A stretch of DNA of 64,000 nucleotides. Source: Pseudoxanthobacter soli DSM 19599. Lineage in GTDB: Bacteria; Pseudomonadota; Alphaproteobacteria; Rhizobiales; Segnochrobactraceae. The notes beneath the pieces were generated by a model that saw only the letters and a list, made by a program, of their open reading frames with translations, had not been told where the DNA came from and searched no databases. Positions within the stretch are counted from its first letter, which is position 1, and each line of letters starts with the position of its first letter. The position numbers and the translations under genes are program-made. Positions 27,276 to 35,660 of the stretch are shown here, piece after piece. The DNA lies in assembly GCF_900148505.1 (NCBI RefSeq), contig NZ_FRXO01000002.1, positions 248,001 to 312,000 of the forward strand. The letters are read 5' to 3'.

Positions 27276-27953
27276 ATGGACAATCTGATCGCGTATCTCC
27301 CCCTGCTGCTGCAGGGCCTGCAAATGACCATCCTCCTGGCCGTGAGCACGGTCGCGATCGGGCTGGTCCTCGGCATCCTGCTGGCGCTCGCCAAGCTCTC
27401 GCATCACGCGTGGCTGTCGAAGCCGACCTATGCCGTCACCAACTTCCTGCGCGGCATCCCGGAATTCCTGGTGCTGCTGGTGATCTATTTCGGCGGCACC
27501 CAGTTCCTGAACGACCTGTTTCCCGATGCCAGCCTGCAGGTGAGCCCGTTCGGCGCCGGCCTGACGGCGCTGTCGATCATCTTCGGGGCCTATGCGTCGG
27601 AGACGTTCCGCGGCGCCTTCCAGGCGGTGCAGAAGGGCCAGATCGAGGCGGCGCGGGCCTACGGCTTCACCGGCTGGCAGACCTTCCGCTACATTCAGAT
27701 GCCGCAGATCTGGCGCATCGCCATCCCCAGCCTCGGCAATCTCTGGCAGGGCTCGGTCAAGGACACCTCGCTCGTTTCGATCGTCGGCCTCGACGATCTG
27801 ATGCGCAAGGCGAACCAGGCGACGCAGACCACTGGTCAGGCCTTCACCTTCTATTTCGCGGCCTCGGTGATGTTCCTCATCATCACGCTGGTGTCGATGG
27901 CCGCCATCGGCGCCCTCGAGAAGCGCGCGAACCGCGGCGTGCGGAGGACCTGA
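27276..27953 (+). CDS. polar amino-acid ABC transporter permease (HisQ-like)
   Basis: A 225-residue inner-membrane subunit with about five helices. The EAA loop that contacts the ATPase is GAFQAVQKGQIEAARAYG near the middle, and LRGIPEFLVLLVIYFGGTQF is the HisQ/M-type segment. It precedes the second permease by two bases between stop and next ATG, so the two are translated together and form the heterodimeric channel. Confidence 0.93.
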   Translation: MDNLIAYLPLLLQGLQMTILLAVSTVAIGLVLGILLALAKLSHHAWLSKPTYAVTNFLRGIPEFLVLLVIYFGGTQFLNDLFPDASLQVSPFGAGLTALSIIFGAYASETFRGAFQAVQKGQIEAARAYGFTGWQTFRYIQMPQIWRIAIPSLGNLWQGSVKDTSLVSIVGLDDLMRKANQATQTTGQAFTFYFAASVMFLIITLVSMAAIGALEKRANRGVRRT

Positions 27954-27955
27954 CG

Positions 27956-28651
27956 ATGGACACCTATCTTCCGCTCATCGGGCTCTACGGACCGCGCTAT
28001 CTCTACGGCACCTGGCTGACGATCCAGCTCGTCACCATCTCCGCGCTGCTCGGCCTCGTGCTGGCCATTCCGGTCGCGCTCTGCCGGATTTCGGACAATC
28101 CGTTCATCAAGGGGCCGGCGACCGCCTATTCGCTGTTCTTCCGCGGCACGCCGCTGCTGGTGCAGATCTTCCTGATCTATTTCGGCCTCGGGCAGTTCCC
28201 GTTCATCCGCCACTCGTTCCTGTGGCCGTTCCTGCGCGAGGCCTATGTCTGCGCGCTTCTGACCTTCGTGCTGAACACGGCGGCCTATTCCGGCGAGATC
28301 GTGCGCGGCGGCATTCTGGCCGTGCCGCGCGGCGAGGTGGAGGCGGCGCGTGCCTGCGGCATGTCGCTGTTCACCACCTACCGCAAGGTGATCCTGCCGC
28401 GGGCGTGGAGCATCATCCTGCCGGCCTATTCGAACGAGGTGATCATCCTCCTGAAGGGCACCTCGCTCGCCTCGACCATCACACTGATGGACCTGATGGG
28501 CGCCGCCCAATATGCGGCCTCGCAGACCTACATGCCGATCCAGATGTTCGCGGCAGCCGGCGTGATCTACTATCTACTGACGCTGGTGATCACCAACGTC
28601 TTCAAGCTGCTGGAGCGGCGCTACAACCGCTATATCCGCCTCGCGCGCTAG
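27956..28651 (+). CDS. polar amino-acid ABC transporter permease (HisM-like)
   Basis: A 231-residue partner permease with RGTPLLVQIFLIYFGLGQF and EAA loop GGILAVPRGEVEAARACG. ATG 27956 follows the first permease's TGA by two bases. Its TAG stop (28649-28651) is the first three bases of the dispersed palindromic repeat, so the reading frame ends exactly where the repeat begins. The complete importer lies in one rightward operon with the ATPase and binding protein. Confidence 0.93.
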   Translation: MDTYLPLIGLYGPRYLYGTWLTIQLVTISALLGLVLAIPVALCRISDNPFIKGPATAYSLFFRGTPLLVQIFLIYFGLGQFPFIRHSFLWPFLREAYVCALLTFVLNTAAYSGEIVRGGILAVPRGEVEAARACGMSLFTTYRKVILPRAWSIILPAYSNEVIILLKGTSLASTITLMDLMGAAQYAASQTYMPIQMFAAAGVIYYLLTLVITNVFKLLERRYNRYIRLAR

Positions 28652-28722
28652 AGCATATCCCGTTCAGATCGAACCGATCTGAACGGCAAGGATATGCTCA
28701 AGCTTTGAATCTGGAGCGATTT
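28649..28722 (+). repeat. bimodular palindromic repeat, first palindrome plus linker
   Basis: TAGAGCATATCCCGTTCAG, a palindrome centred at GATCGAACCGATC, GGATATGCTCAAGCTTTGA, then CTGGAGCGATTT. The second palindrome is missing: the sequence changes at about 28722, next to the hxlR 3' end. Its first three bases are the stop codon of the HisM-like permease. Confidence 0.82.
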
Positions 28723-28730
28723 AAGGAAGC

Positions 28731-29114
28731 TCAGCCTTTCGGCCGGACGGCCAGTGCATCGAGCGCGTCGGCATTGTCGCGCGCCCAGCCATAGAGCAGC
28801 TCGATCGGCTCGACGAAGCGGCGGCCGAGCGGCGTCAGGCTGTAGTCCACCGCCGGCGGCACCGTGCCGTGGACATGCCGGCTGACGAGACCGGACGCCT
28901 CCATGTCGCGCAGGGTCTGGGTCAGCATCTTCTTCGAGATGCCGGGAAGGCTGCGCAGCAGAACCCCGGTGCGCGCGGTGCCGCCGAGGCGGCTTTGCAG
29001 CACATGAAGGATCATGCTGGTCCACTTGCTGGAGAAGATCTCCAGCACGCGCCGCGGCGCGCAATCCTCGCGCCATTCGTGATCGGGCGATCCGGGCTCC
29101 ATCGGCGGCTCCAT
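28731..29114 (-). CDS. HxlR-family transcriptional regulator
   Basis: A 127-residue winged helix (130 from a GTG at 29123). The signature starts with EDCAPRRVLEIFSSKWTSMILHVL, where Cys18 occupies the redox- or electrophile-sensing position common in HxlR proteins, and continues LRSLPGISKKMLTQTLRDMEASGLVSR and DYSLTPLGR. It is divergent from the PRISE-like SDR, a usual arrangement for HxlR regulators of oxidoreductase genes. The gene lies between two copies of the dispersed repeat. Confidence 0.87.
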   Translation of the reverse strand: MEPPMEPGSPDHEWREDCAPRRVLEIFSSKWTSMILHVLQSRLGGTARTGVLLRSLPGISKKMLTQTLRDMEASGLVSRHVHGTVPPAVDYSLTPLGRRFVEPIELLYGWARDNADALDALAVRPKG

Positions 29115-29126
29115 CTCTGACACCCT

Positions 29127-29220
29127 TGAGCATGTCCCGAGCGATTTCTGGTCGATCTGATGAGTCCACCAGACCGGAAAGCGCTCTGGAGCCTATCCCG
29201 TTCAGATCGGAAAGCGCTCC
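29127..29220 (+). repeat. rearranged copy of the palindromic repeat
   Basis: A fragment GAGCATGTCCCG joins directly to GAGCGATTTCTGGTCG, the second palindrome (CTGATGAGTCCACCAG), GAAAGCGCTCTGGAGCC and then a second fragment TATCCCGTTCAGATCGG ending GAAAGCGCTCC. Modules are truncated and shuffled compared with the full copies. It occupies the hxlR-SDR intergenic region, upstream of both starts. Confidence 0.76.
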
Positions 29221-29323
29221 GGGGGGTGGTTACCTGAGGGTGTCTATGTCCCCAACGGGTGCCTTCTAGAACCGAACCGGCGACATGGCTACACCCTGAT
29301 GAAACACATCAAGGGAGGACGAC

Positions 29324-30385
29324 ATGTCGAACAAGGCCCTGGTCGTGGGCGCCAGCGGGATCATCGGCGGCGCCACGGCGGAAATCCTGACCGAAGCCGG
29401 CTGGCCGGTCTACGGCCTGGCGCGCCGGCCGGCCGCGCAGGCGGGCGTGACCGCGATCGCCGGCAACCTGCTCGACCCGGCGACGCTCGGCGACGCGCTT
29501 TCCGGCATCGCGCCGACCCACGTCTTCATCGCGACGTGGCTGCGGCAGGCGACGGAGGCGGAGAACATCCGCGTCAACGCCGCGATGGTGCGCAACCTGC
29601 TCGACGCGCTGCGGCCCGCCGGAACGGTGCGCCACGTCGCGCTCGTCACCGGCCTCAAGCACTATCTCGGACCGTTCGAGGCCTACGGCAAGGGCAGGCT
29701 GCCGCAGACCCCGTTCCGCGAGGACCAGGGCCGGCTCGACATCGACAATTTCTATTATGCCCAGGAGGACGAGGTGTTCCGGGCCGCCGCGAGCGACGGC
29801 TTCACCTGGAGCATCCACCGGCCGCATACCGTGATCGGCAAGGCGGTCGGCAACGCCATGAACATGGGCACGACGCTCGCGGTCCACGCCTCGATCTGCA
29901 AGGCCACCGGCCGGCCGTTCCGGTTTCCCGGCGTGGAGGCGCAGTGGAACGGCCTCACCGACATGACGGACGCGCGCCAGCTCGGCCGCCACATGCTGTG
30001 GGCGGCCACGACGCCCGCCGCCGCCAACGAGGCGTTCAACGTCGTCAACGGCGACATCTTCCGCTGGAGCTGGATGTGGGGCCGGATCGCGGAGTGGTTC
30101 GGCATCGAGGCCGAGCCGTTCGACGGCATCGTGCGGCCGCTCGACGAGCAGATGAAGGACGACGCCGCGATCTGGCGCGACCTCGCCGCCCGCCACGGCC
30201 TCGCCGAGCCGGACCTTGGCCGCCTCGCCTCGCCCTGGCACACCGATGCCGACCTCGGCCGGCCGATCGAGGTCGTCACCGACATGTCGAAGAGCCGGCG
30301 GCTTGGCTTCAGCCATTACCAGCCGACGGACGACGCCTTCTTCGCGCTGTTCGAGCGGCTGCGGGCGGACCGGCTGATCCCCTGA
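29324..30385 (+). CDS. PRISE-like SDR (progesterone 5-beta-reductase/iridoid synthase-type enone reductase)
   Basis: A 353-residue extended SDR with nucleotide motif VVGASGIIGG (7-16). The diagnostic PRISE motifs are present: TGLKHYLGPFEAYG (109-122), with the catalytic lysine at 112, and DNFYYAQED (141-149), with the catalytic tyrosine at 144 or 145. Plant relatives reduce the double bond of enones with NADPH; bacterial substrates are mostly unknown. It is divergent from the HxlR regulator and likely under its control. The stop TGA (30383-30385) runs into the following repeat. Confidence 0.86.
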   Translation: MSNKALVVGASGIIGGATAEILTEAGWPVYGLARRPAAQAGVTAIAGNLLDPATLGDALSGIAPTHVFIATWLRQATEAENIRVNAAMVRNLLDALRPAGTVRHVALVTGLKHYLGPFEAYGKGRLPQTPFREDQGRLDIDNFYYAQEDEVFRAAASDGFTWSIHRPHTVIGKAVGNAMNMGTTLAVHASICKATGRPFRFPGVEAQWNGLTDMTDARQLGRHMLWAATTPAAANEAFNVVNGDIFRWSWMWGRIAEWFGIEAEPFDGIVRPLDEQMKDDAAIWRDLAARHGLAEPDLGRLASPWHTDADLGRPIEVVTDMSKSRRLGFSHYQPTDDAFFALFERLRADRLIP

Positions 30386-30570
30386 TATGCTCAAGCTTTT
30401 GAAGCTGGAGCGATTTCTTGTCGATCTGATGAGTCCATCAGATCGGAAAGCGCTTAGAGCATATCCCGTTCAGATCGAAGGATCTGAACGAAAAGGATAT
30501 GCTCAAGCTTTTGAAGCTGGAGCGATTTCTTGTCGATCTGATGAGTCCATCAGATCGGAAAGCGCTCTAG
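30384..30570 (+). repeat. tandemly duplicated bimodular palindromic repeat
   Basis: A 71-base segment (30384-30454: GATATGCTCAAGCTTTTGAA through the second palindrome to GAAAGCGCT) recurs identically at 30496-30566, giving a 112-base period. Between them lies a full first palindrome (TAGAGCATATCCCGTTCAG...). The element starts within the SDR stop codon and ends CTCTAG. Confidence 0.87.
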
Positions 30571-30590
30571 CGGCGGGGTCATCCGCAACG

Positions 30591-30626
30591 AAAAACGGCC
30601 CGGCGCGTGGGTGCGCCGGGCCGTTC
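30591..30626 (-). terminator. intrinsic terminator of asd
   Basis: Perfect 13-base stem (30594-30606 with 30613-30625), loop GTGGGT, followed on the minus strand by TTTTT-rich sequence. It is placed 53 bases after the asd stop. Confidence 0.9.
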
Positions 30627-30677
30627 ATTCCGTCTGGGGCGTGCCCCGTGCGGCGGAGCGATGCCCGCCCGCGTCTG

Positions 30678-31712
30678 TCACGCCGCCTGCTGCTTGGCCT
30701 CGATCAGCTTGCGGTTGATCAGCACTTCGGCGATCTGCACGGCGTTGAGCGCAGCGCCCTTGCGCAGATTGTCGGAGACGATCCACATCGCGAGGCCGTT
30801 GTCGACGGTCGGGTCCTCGCGGATGCGGCTGATATAGGTCGCGTCCTCGCCGGTCGCCTCGTAGGGCGTGACGTAGCCGCCCGGCTCGCGCTTGTCGACG
30901 ACGAGGCAGCCCGGCGCCTCGCGCAGGATCTCGCGGGCCTCGTCGGCCGAAAGCGGGCTTTCGAGCTCGAGCGACACCGCCTCGGAATGCGACACGAACA
31001 CCGGCACGCGGACGCAGGTGGCCGTGAGCTTGATCTTCGGATCGAGGATCTTCTTGGTCTCGACGGTCATCTTCCACTCTTCCTTGGTGAAGCCGTCGTC
31101 CATGAAGACATCGATGTGCGGGATCACGTTGAAGGCGATCCGCTTCGGGAACTTCTTGGTCTCCACCGGGTCGGAGACGAACACCGCCCGGGTCTGCTCG
31201 AACAGCTCGTCCATCGCCTCCTTGCCGGCGCCGGAGACCGACTGGTAGGTCGACACCACCACGCGGCGGATGCGCGCCCGGTCGTGGATCGGCTTCAGCG
31301 CGACCACGAGCTGGGCGGTCGAGCAGTTCGGGTTGGCGATGATGCCCTTCTTGCGGAAGCCGACGATGGCGTCCGCGTTGACCTCCGGCACGATCAGCGG
31401 GACGTCGGGGTCCATGCGCCAGGTCGAGGAATTATCGATCACGACGGCGCCGGCCGCGGCGATCTTCGGCGACCATTCCTTGGACACCGCGCCGCCTGCC
31501 GACATCAGGCAGATGTCGACCTTGGAGAAGTCGACGTTCTCGATCGCCTTCACCTTGAGCGTGCGGTCGCCGAACGAAACCTCGGTGCCCTGGCTGCGGC
31601 GCGAGGCGACCGCGATCACCTCGTCGGCCGGGAAGCCGCGCTCTTCCAGGATGTCCAGCATCTCGCGGCCCACATTGCCGGTGGCGCCGACGACTGCAAC
31701 CGAATAGCCCAT
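30678..31712 (-). CDS. asd: aspartate-semialdehyde dehydrogenase
   Basis: Makes aspartate-4-semialdehyde, the branch point to lysine/diaminopimelate, threonine and methionine. The 344-residue protein begins with the NADP fold YSVAVVGATGNVGREML. The active-site Cys130 is in ANPNCSTAQLV, the substrate-binding region is YQSVSGAGKEAMDEL, and the catalytic His is in RVPVFVSHSEAVSLE. All positions are intact. It is followed by a strong terminator. Upstream, on the same strand after a gap, is a possible short reading frame at 31833-32012. Confidence 0.97.
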   Translation of the reverse strand: MGYSVAVVGATGNVGREMLDILEERGFPADEVIAVASRRSQGTEVSFGDRTLKVKAIENVDFSKVDICLMSAGGAVSKEWSPKIAAAGAVVIDNSSTWRMDPDVPLIVPEVNADAIVGFRKKGIIANPNCSTAQLVVALKPIHDRARIRRVVVSTYQSVSGAGKEAMDELFEQTRAVFVSDPVETKKFPKRIAFNVIPHIDVFMDDGFTKEEWKMTVETKKILDPKIKLTATCVRVPVFVSHSEAVSLELESPLSADEAREILREAPGCLVVDKREPGGYVTPYEATGEDATYISRIREDPTVDNGLAMWIVSDNLRKGAALNAVQIAEVLINRKLIEAKQQAA

Positions 31713-32250
31713 TGGATCAGTCTCCTTGAAATCCCTCTCCCGCCGGCCGCATCCCGCGTCGTCCAGACGCCGCGAGCGACCATCCTCCCCCCTCGTGCCC
31801 CGGGGGAGAGCCGGTCGGAGCGCGGGGAGGCATCAAGCCGTCGTCGTCTTGAGCGTTTTGGTGCCGGACGTTTTGAGAGCGGCGCCGCGCGTCGCGGCGA
31901 TCGGGCGAACCACGGAGATGCGCGCACGCGCCATGTCGCGGCCGTGCCGGGGGGCACGGGCGAAAAGGCGGGCGATGTCGAAGCTGTCCTGACGGACCAT
32001 GACCATGCGCATCCTGCGGGCGACGCAGGTTCTCTGACCGAAATGCGTGGCCTCGTCAACCGTGCGGACGCGGTTGAAGGCGGTCCGCCGCGGTTTTCAT
32101 GGGAACGGCGGCCGCGGAAGCCCGCCCGGACCACCCGGCGCACCGCCGGCTCTCTTGCGAAGCGCCGTGCGATCCCCGAAGAAAGAGGCAGGAAGCGGCG
32201 GCCCGGCGCGCCGCCGCCCGCCCGAGCGTACCGCCGCCGAACGGATCCCC
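31713..32250. other. intergenic region between asd and trkH
   Basis: Holds the divergent asd and trkH promoters and a 59-codon minus-strand frame (see 31833-32012). The trkH frame stays open upstream to about 32047 but that translation is arginine/proline-rich and not TrkH-like. Nothing else recognised. Confidence 0.4.
31833..32012 (-). CDS. hypothetical small basic protein
   Basis: A 59-codon frame starting MRMVMVRQDSFDIARLFARA and ending KTSGTKTLKTTTA. Third codon positions are almost all G or C (clear exceptions are a few AAA, CGT, CTT, GTT and GCT codons), as expected for a real gene in this genome, and the frame has a clean ATG and TGA. The ribosome binding site is weak. It lies upstream of asd on the same strand with 120 bases between. 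No family recognised. It could be a chance frame in GC-rich DNA, so confidence is low. Confidence 0.35.
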   Translation of the reverse strand: MRMVMVRQDSFDIARLFARAPRHGRDMARARISVVRPIAATRGAALKTSGTKTLKTTTA

Positions 32251-33711
32251 ATGCAGGCCGTCCAATATCTCCGCCCGACGCTCTACATCACGTGCTTCTT
32301 CACCCTGGTGATGGCGGCGGCGATGCTGATCCCGGCGGCCGTCGATCTCTATGACCGGCATTTGGACTGGCAGGTGTTCGTGGCCTCGGCGGCCGTGGTC
32401 GCAGGCCTTTCGATCCTCGGCATCGTCGCCACCCGCCACCCGATGCCCCGTTTCACCGTGCGGTTCGGCTTCCTGATGACGACGGTGCTGTGGGTGGTGA
32501 CGGCCATCGTCTGCGCGCTGCCGTTCTATTTCTCCGAGGTGAGGATCACCTTCGCCGAGGCCGTGTTCGAATCGATGTCGGGGCTGACGACGACCGGCTC
32601 CACCATCCTCGTGGGCCTCGACAGGCTGCCGCGCGGCATCCTGCTGTGGCGGGCGATGCTGCAGGGCATCGGCGGCATCGGCATCATCGCCATCGGCCTG
32701 TTCCTGTTCCCGTTCCTGCGCATCGGCGGCATGCAGCTGTTCCGCACCGAATCGTCCGACCGCTCCGACAAGATCATGCCGCGCATGATCCAGATCACCG
32801 CCGCGCTGTGCGGCATCTATCTCGGCCTGATCTTCCTGTGCGCGTTCGCCTACGCCGTGCTCGGCATGACGCCGTTCGACGCCATCACCCATGCGCTCGC
32901 GACCGTGTCGACCGGCGGCGTCTCCACCCACGATGCCTCGTTCGGTGCCTTCGACAGCCCGGCGATCCTGTGGGTCGCCTCGTTCTTCATGATGACGGGC
33001 GGCGTGCCGCTGATCCTTCTGATCGGGCTCGCCTTCCACCGCCGCACGGCGCTGTTCCGCGACGTTCAGGTGAGGACGTTCTTCGGCATCATCGTGTTCT
33101 CGTCGCTTGCACTGGCGCTGTGGCGCTGGTGGGGCGACCAGCACGGCTTCTTCGACGCGCTGACCCACGCGACCTTCAACGTGGTCTCGGTCGTGACGAC
33201 CACGGGCTTCGTCTCGCAGGACTACACCGTGTGGGGGCCGCTCTCGGTCGGCATCTTCTTCTTCCTGACCTTCGTCGGCGGCTGCTCGGGCTCGACGGCG
33301 GGCGGCATCAAGATCTACCGGCTCGTGATCCTCTGGCAGGCGCTCAGCCGCTCGGTGCAGCGCCTGCTCTACCCCAACAGCGTGGTGCCGATGCGCTATG
33401 GCGACCGGGTGGTGGAACCAGAGGTGTTCGAATCCGTCGTGGTGTTCCTGATCGCCTTCGTCGGGCTGATCGTGGTGATGTCGCTGCTGTTGTGCACCGT
33501 CTCGGGGCTCGACCTGATGACGAGCCTTTCCGGTGTCGCGACGGCGTTCTGCAATGTCGGCCCGGGCATCGGTCCACTGATCGGCCCGGCGGGGACGTTC
33601 GCGCCGCTCGACGATTTCGCCACGGTCGTGCTGACCGTCGCGATGCTGCTCGGCCGCCTGGAGATCATGACCGTGCTGGTGCTGTTCACCGGCGCGTTCT
33701 GGCGTTCGTGA
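32251..33711 (+). CDS. trkH: potassium uptake protein TrkH
   Basis: The 486-residue membrane subunit of the Trk potassium uptake system. Four pore-loop repeats with the K+ filter glycines are visible: FESMSGLTTTGST, LATVSTGGVSTHDAS, FNVVSVVTTTGFVSQDY and TAFCNVGPGIGPLIGP. Conserved GGIGIIAIGLFLFPFLRIGGMQL and GCSGSTAGGIKIYR are also typical. ATG 32251 begins MQAVQYLRPTLYITCFFTLV, the normal N-terminus. The TrkA regulatory subunit is not in the window. It ends 48 bases before the convergent ClC gene. Confidence 0.94.
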   Translation: MQAVQYLRPTLYITCFFTLVMAAAMLIPAAVDLYDRHLDWQVFVASAAVVAGLSILGIVATRHPMPRFTVRFGFLMTTVLWVVTAIVCALPFYFSEVRITFAEAVFESMSGLTTTGSTILVGLDRLPRGILLWRAMLQGIGGIGIIAIGLFLFPFLRIGGMQLFRTESSDRSDKIMPRMIQITAALCGIYLGLIFLCAFAYAVLGMTPFDAITHALATVSTGGVSTHDASFGAFDSPAILWVASFFMMTGGVPLILLIGLAFHRRTALFRDVQVRTFFGIIVFSSLALALWRWWGDQHGFFDALTHATFNVVSVVTTTGFVSQDYTVWGPLSVGIFFFLTFVGGCSGSTAGGIKIYRLVILWQALSRSVQRLLYPNSVVPMRYGDRVVEPEVFESVVVFLIAFVGLIVVMSLLLCTVSGLDLMTSLSGVATAFCNVGPGIGPLIGPAGTFAPLDDFATVVLTVAMLLGRLEIMTVLVLFTGAFWRS

Positions 33712-33759
33712 AGGCGCGGGGGCTCGCCGGAGGGGATGGCCTCGCCGGAGCGGGGCTCC

Positions 33760-35577
33760 TCACCGGGGCGGAGGCGGGAACGGCGCCGTGTCGTCCTGGT
33801 CGGCGGCCTTGAGTTCGCTGAGATAGCGCCGCAGCACCGCCGCCTCGGGCGCGAACCCGACGAGGCGGTCGTCGCGGTCCACCACGGCGAACCAGCCGCC
33901 GAACGCCGCCTCCGCGATCTCGACCTGGCTCGACAGGGGATCGTCGACCCGGGCGCACGCCTTGGGATGATCCGCGATCATCGCCACCGGCAGGTCCGGC
34001 GTCTCCGCCGCCGCCTCGATCAGACGGTCGTGGCGCAGGAAGCCGACGAACACGCCCTGCTCGGTGACGACCGCCATCATCTCCGGCATGGCGCCGTCGG
34101 CGGCGATCCAGTCAGCGCGTTTCTGCGCGACGTCGCGGATGCGCTCCTCGCCGAGCAACCGCGGCGGATCGATCAGAGGGGCATCGGCGAAGGTGAGTTC
34201 CTTCAGCCGCCCGATATCGCGCGGGCCGGACAGATCCTGGCCGCGCAGGTGGAATTTCCAGGTGGAGAACGAATAGCCGAACCAGCGGCGCGTCAGGTGG
34301 CTGGCGATGACGACGCCGAGCGCCACCGCGACGATGCCGACGTGAAGCCCGGTGGTCTCGATCGCCAGGATGAGGATCGCGACGGGCGTGCCGATCACCG
34401 AGGCGCACACCGCCGTCATGCCGACGGCGATGGAGAGTTCCGGGCTTGCCGACGGCCCGACGATCGGCGCGATCACCAGCACATGCGCCAGCGCGCCGAG
34501 GATGCCGCCGATCAGCAGCGACGCGGAAAACAGGCCGCCGCGGAATCCGGACCCGACGCACACCACCGACGCCGCGATCTTGGCGACGAGCAGCACCGCG
34601 AGCCAGCCCGGCGCCGGCAGATCGCGGATGATGCCCTGCAGCACGAGATGGCCGGGGCCGATGACCTGCCAGGCGACGAATGCGAGCACGCCGAGGCAAA
34701 TGCCGCCGGCCAAGGGCCGCAGCAGCTTCGGCACCTTGCGCCGGGCCAGCAGCGCCTCGAATCCGGTCGCGCCGCGCATCACCGCGATGCCGACGACGCT
34801 GCCGGCGACGGCGAGCCCGATGGCGGTGACATAATGCCAGAGTTCCGGCTGGCTCATCGGCGGCATCTGGAAGATCGGCTGCGGCCCGACCAGGAAGTGG
34901 GTGACGAGGCCGGAGGTCGCCCCGGCGAGCAGCGTCGGCAGCAGGGCGCGGACGCCGTAGCCGCCGATCACCAGTTCGAGGGCGTAGATGGTGCCGGTGA
35001 GCGGAGCGTCGAAGATGGCGGCGATGCCCGCCGCCGTTCCGCAGGCAACGAGGCAGCGCAGCGCCCGGCGCGGCAGCCCGAGCCTCTGGCCGATGACGCT
35101 GAGGAGCCCGGCACCGAGCTGGCTCATCGCCGCCTCGAAGCCGACCGAGCCGCCGATGCTGATGGAGATGGTGGAAAGGCCCACGAAGATCAGCGTCTGG
35201 GACGCCGACATCCGCCCCCCTTCCAGCGCGTTCGCCTCGACCGGGTCGGTGATCGCCAGCAGCTTGCGCCTCTCGAGAAACACCAGGACGCTGCCGAGCA
35301 CCAGAGAGCCGAGGATCGGCACCACCAGGAGCCGCCACCGCGCGATGCCGTCGCCGCCGTCGCTGTCGATGGACGCACCGAACAGGACGGTCTGCAGCAG
35401 CGCGACGAGGGCGTGGACCCAATCGACCATGAAGGCGATGGCGAGGCCGCCCACCGAGGCGAGCAGGAGCACCGTCCAGACCTCGCGGTCGGTCTCGATG
35501 CTGAGGGGCCAGAGATCGCGCAGGCGCCCGGCCCGCTCGCCGGAAGACAGTGGCGGAAGATGGGCGGGAGAACTCAT
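33760..35577 (-). CDS. ClC-family chloride channel/transporter with C-terminal CBS region
   Basis: About 605 residues. The membrane domain has the ClC helical repeat with GGSVGFEAAM (142-151; the glutamate at 148 sits where the gating glutamate of GREGPxV lies), GSGFRGGLFSASLLIGG (342-358, corresponding to GIFAP) and the APLTGTIYALELVIG segment. The canonical first filter motif GSGIP is not evident; the equivalent region reads EGGRMSAS. Residues 470-600 resemble a pair of CBS domains (PEMMAVVTEQGVFVGFLR, GWFAVVDRDDRLVGF). ATG 35577 is chosen by family length. It is probably a proton/anion exchanger; ion preference is uncertain. Confidence 0.9.
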   Translation of the reverse strand: MSSPAHLPPLSSGERAGRLRDLWPLSIETDREVWTVLLLASVGGLAIAFMVDWVHALVALLQTVLFGASIDSDGGDGIARWRLLVVPILGSLVLGSVLVFLERRKLLAITDPVEANALEGGRMSASQTLIFVGLSTISISIGGSVGFEAAMSQLGAGLLSVIGQRLGLPRRALRCLVACGTAAGIAAIFDAPLTGTIYALELVIGGYGVRALLPTLLAGATSGLVTHFLVGPQPIFQMPPMSQPELWHYVTAIGLAVAGSVVGIAVMRGATGFEALLARRKVPKLLRPLAGGICLGVLAFVAWQVIGPGHLVLQGIIRDLPAPGWLAVLLVAKIAASVVCVGSGFRGGLFSASLLIGGILGALAHVLVIAPIVGPSASPELSIAVGMTAVCASVIGTPVAILILAIETTGLHVGIVAVALGVVIASHLTRRWFGYSFSTWKFHLRGQDLSGPRDIGRLKELTFADAPLIDPPRLLGEERIRDVAQKRADWIAADGAMPEMMAVVTEQGVFVGFLRHDRLIEAAAETPDLPVAMIADHPKACARVDDPLSSQVEIAEAAFGGWFAVVDRDDRLVGFAPEAAVLRRYLSELKAADQDDTAPFPPPPR

Positions 35578-35599
35578 AGGCGCCTCGGAGAGGGACGGA

Positions 35600-35660
35600 C
35601 GATTCGACAGGGCAGGAGATTCGCAGGGCACGAGATTCGCGGGGCACGAGATTCGCGGGC
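35600..35660. repeat. 16-base tandem repeat upstream of the ClC gene
   Basis: Units GAGATTCGCAGGGCAC (35616-35631), GAGATTCGCGGGGCAC (35632-35647) and most of a third (35648-35660), preceded by a diverged unit from about 35600. It lies 22 bases upstream of the ClC ATG, within the probable leader. Confidence 0.8.
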
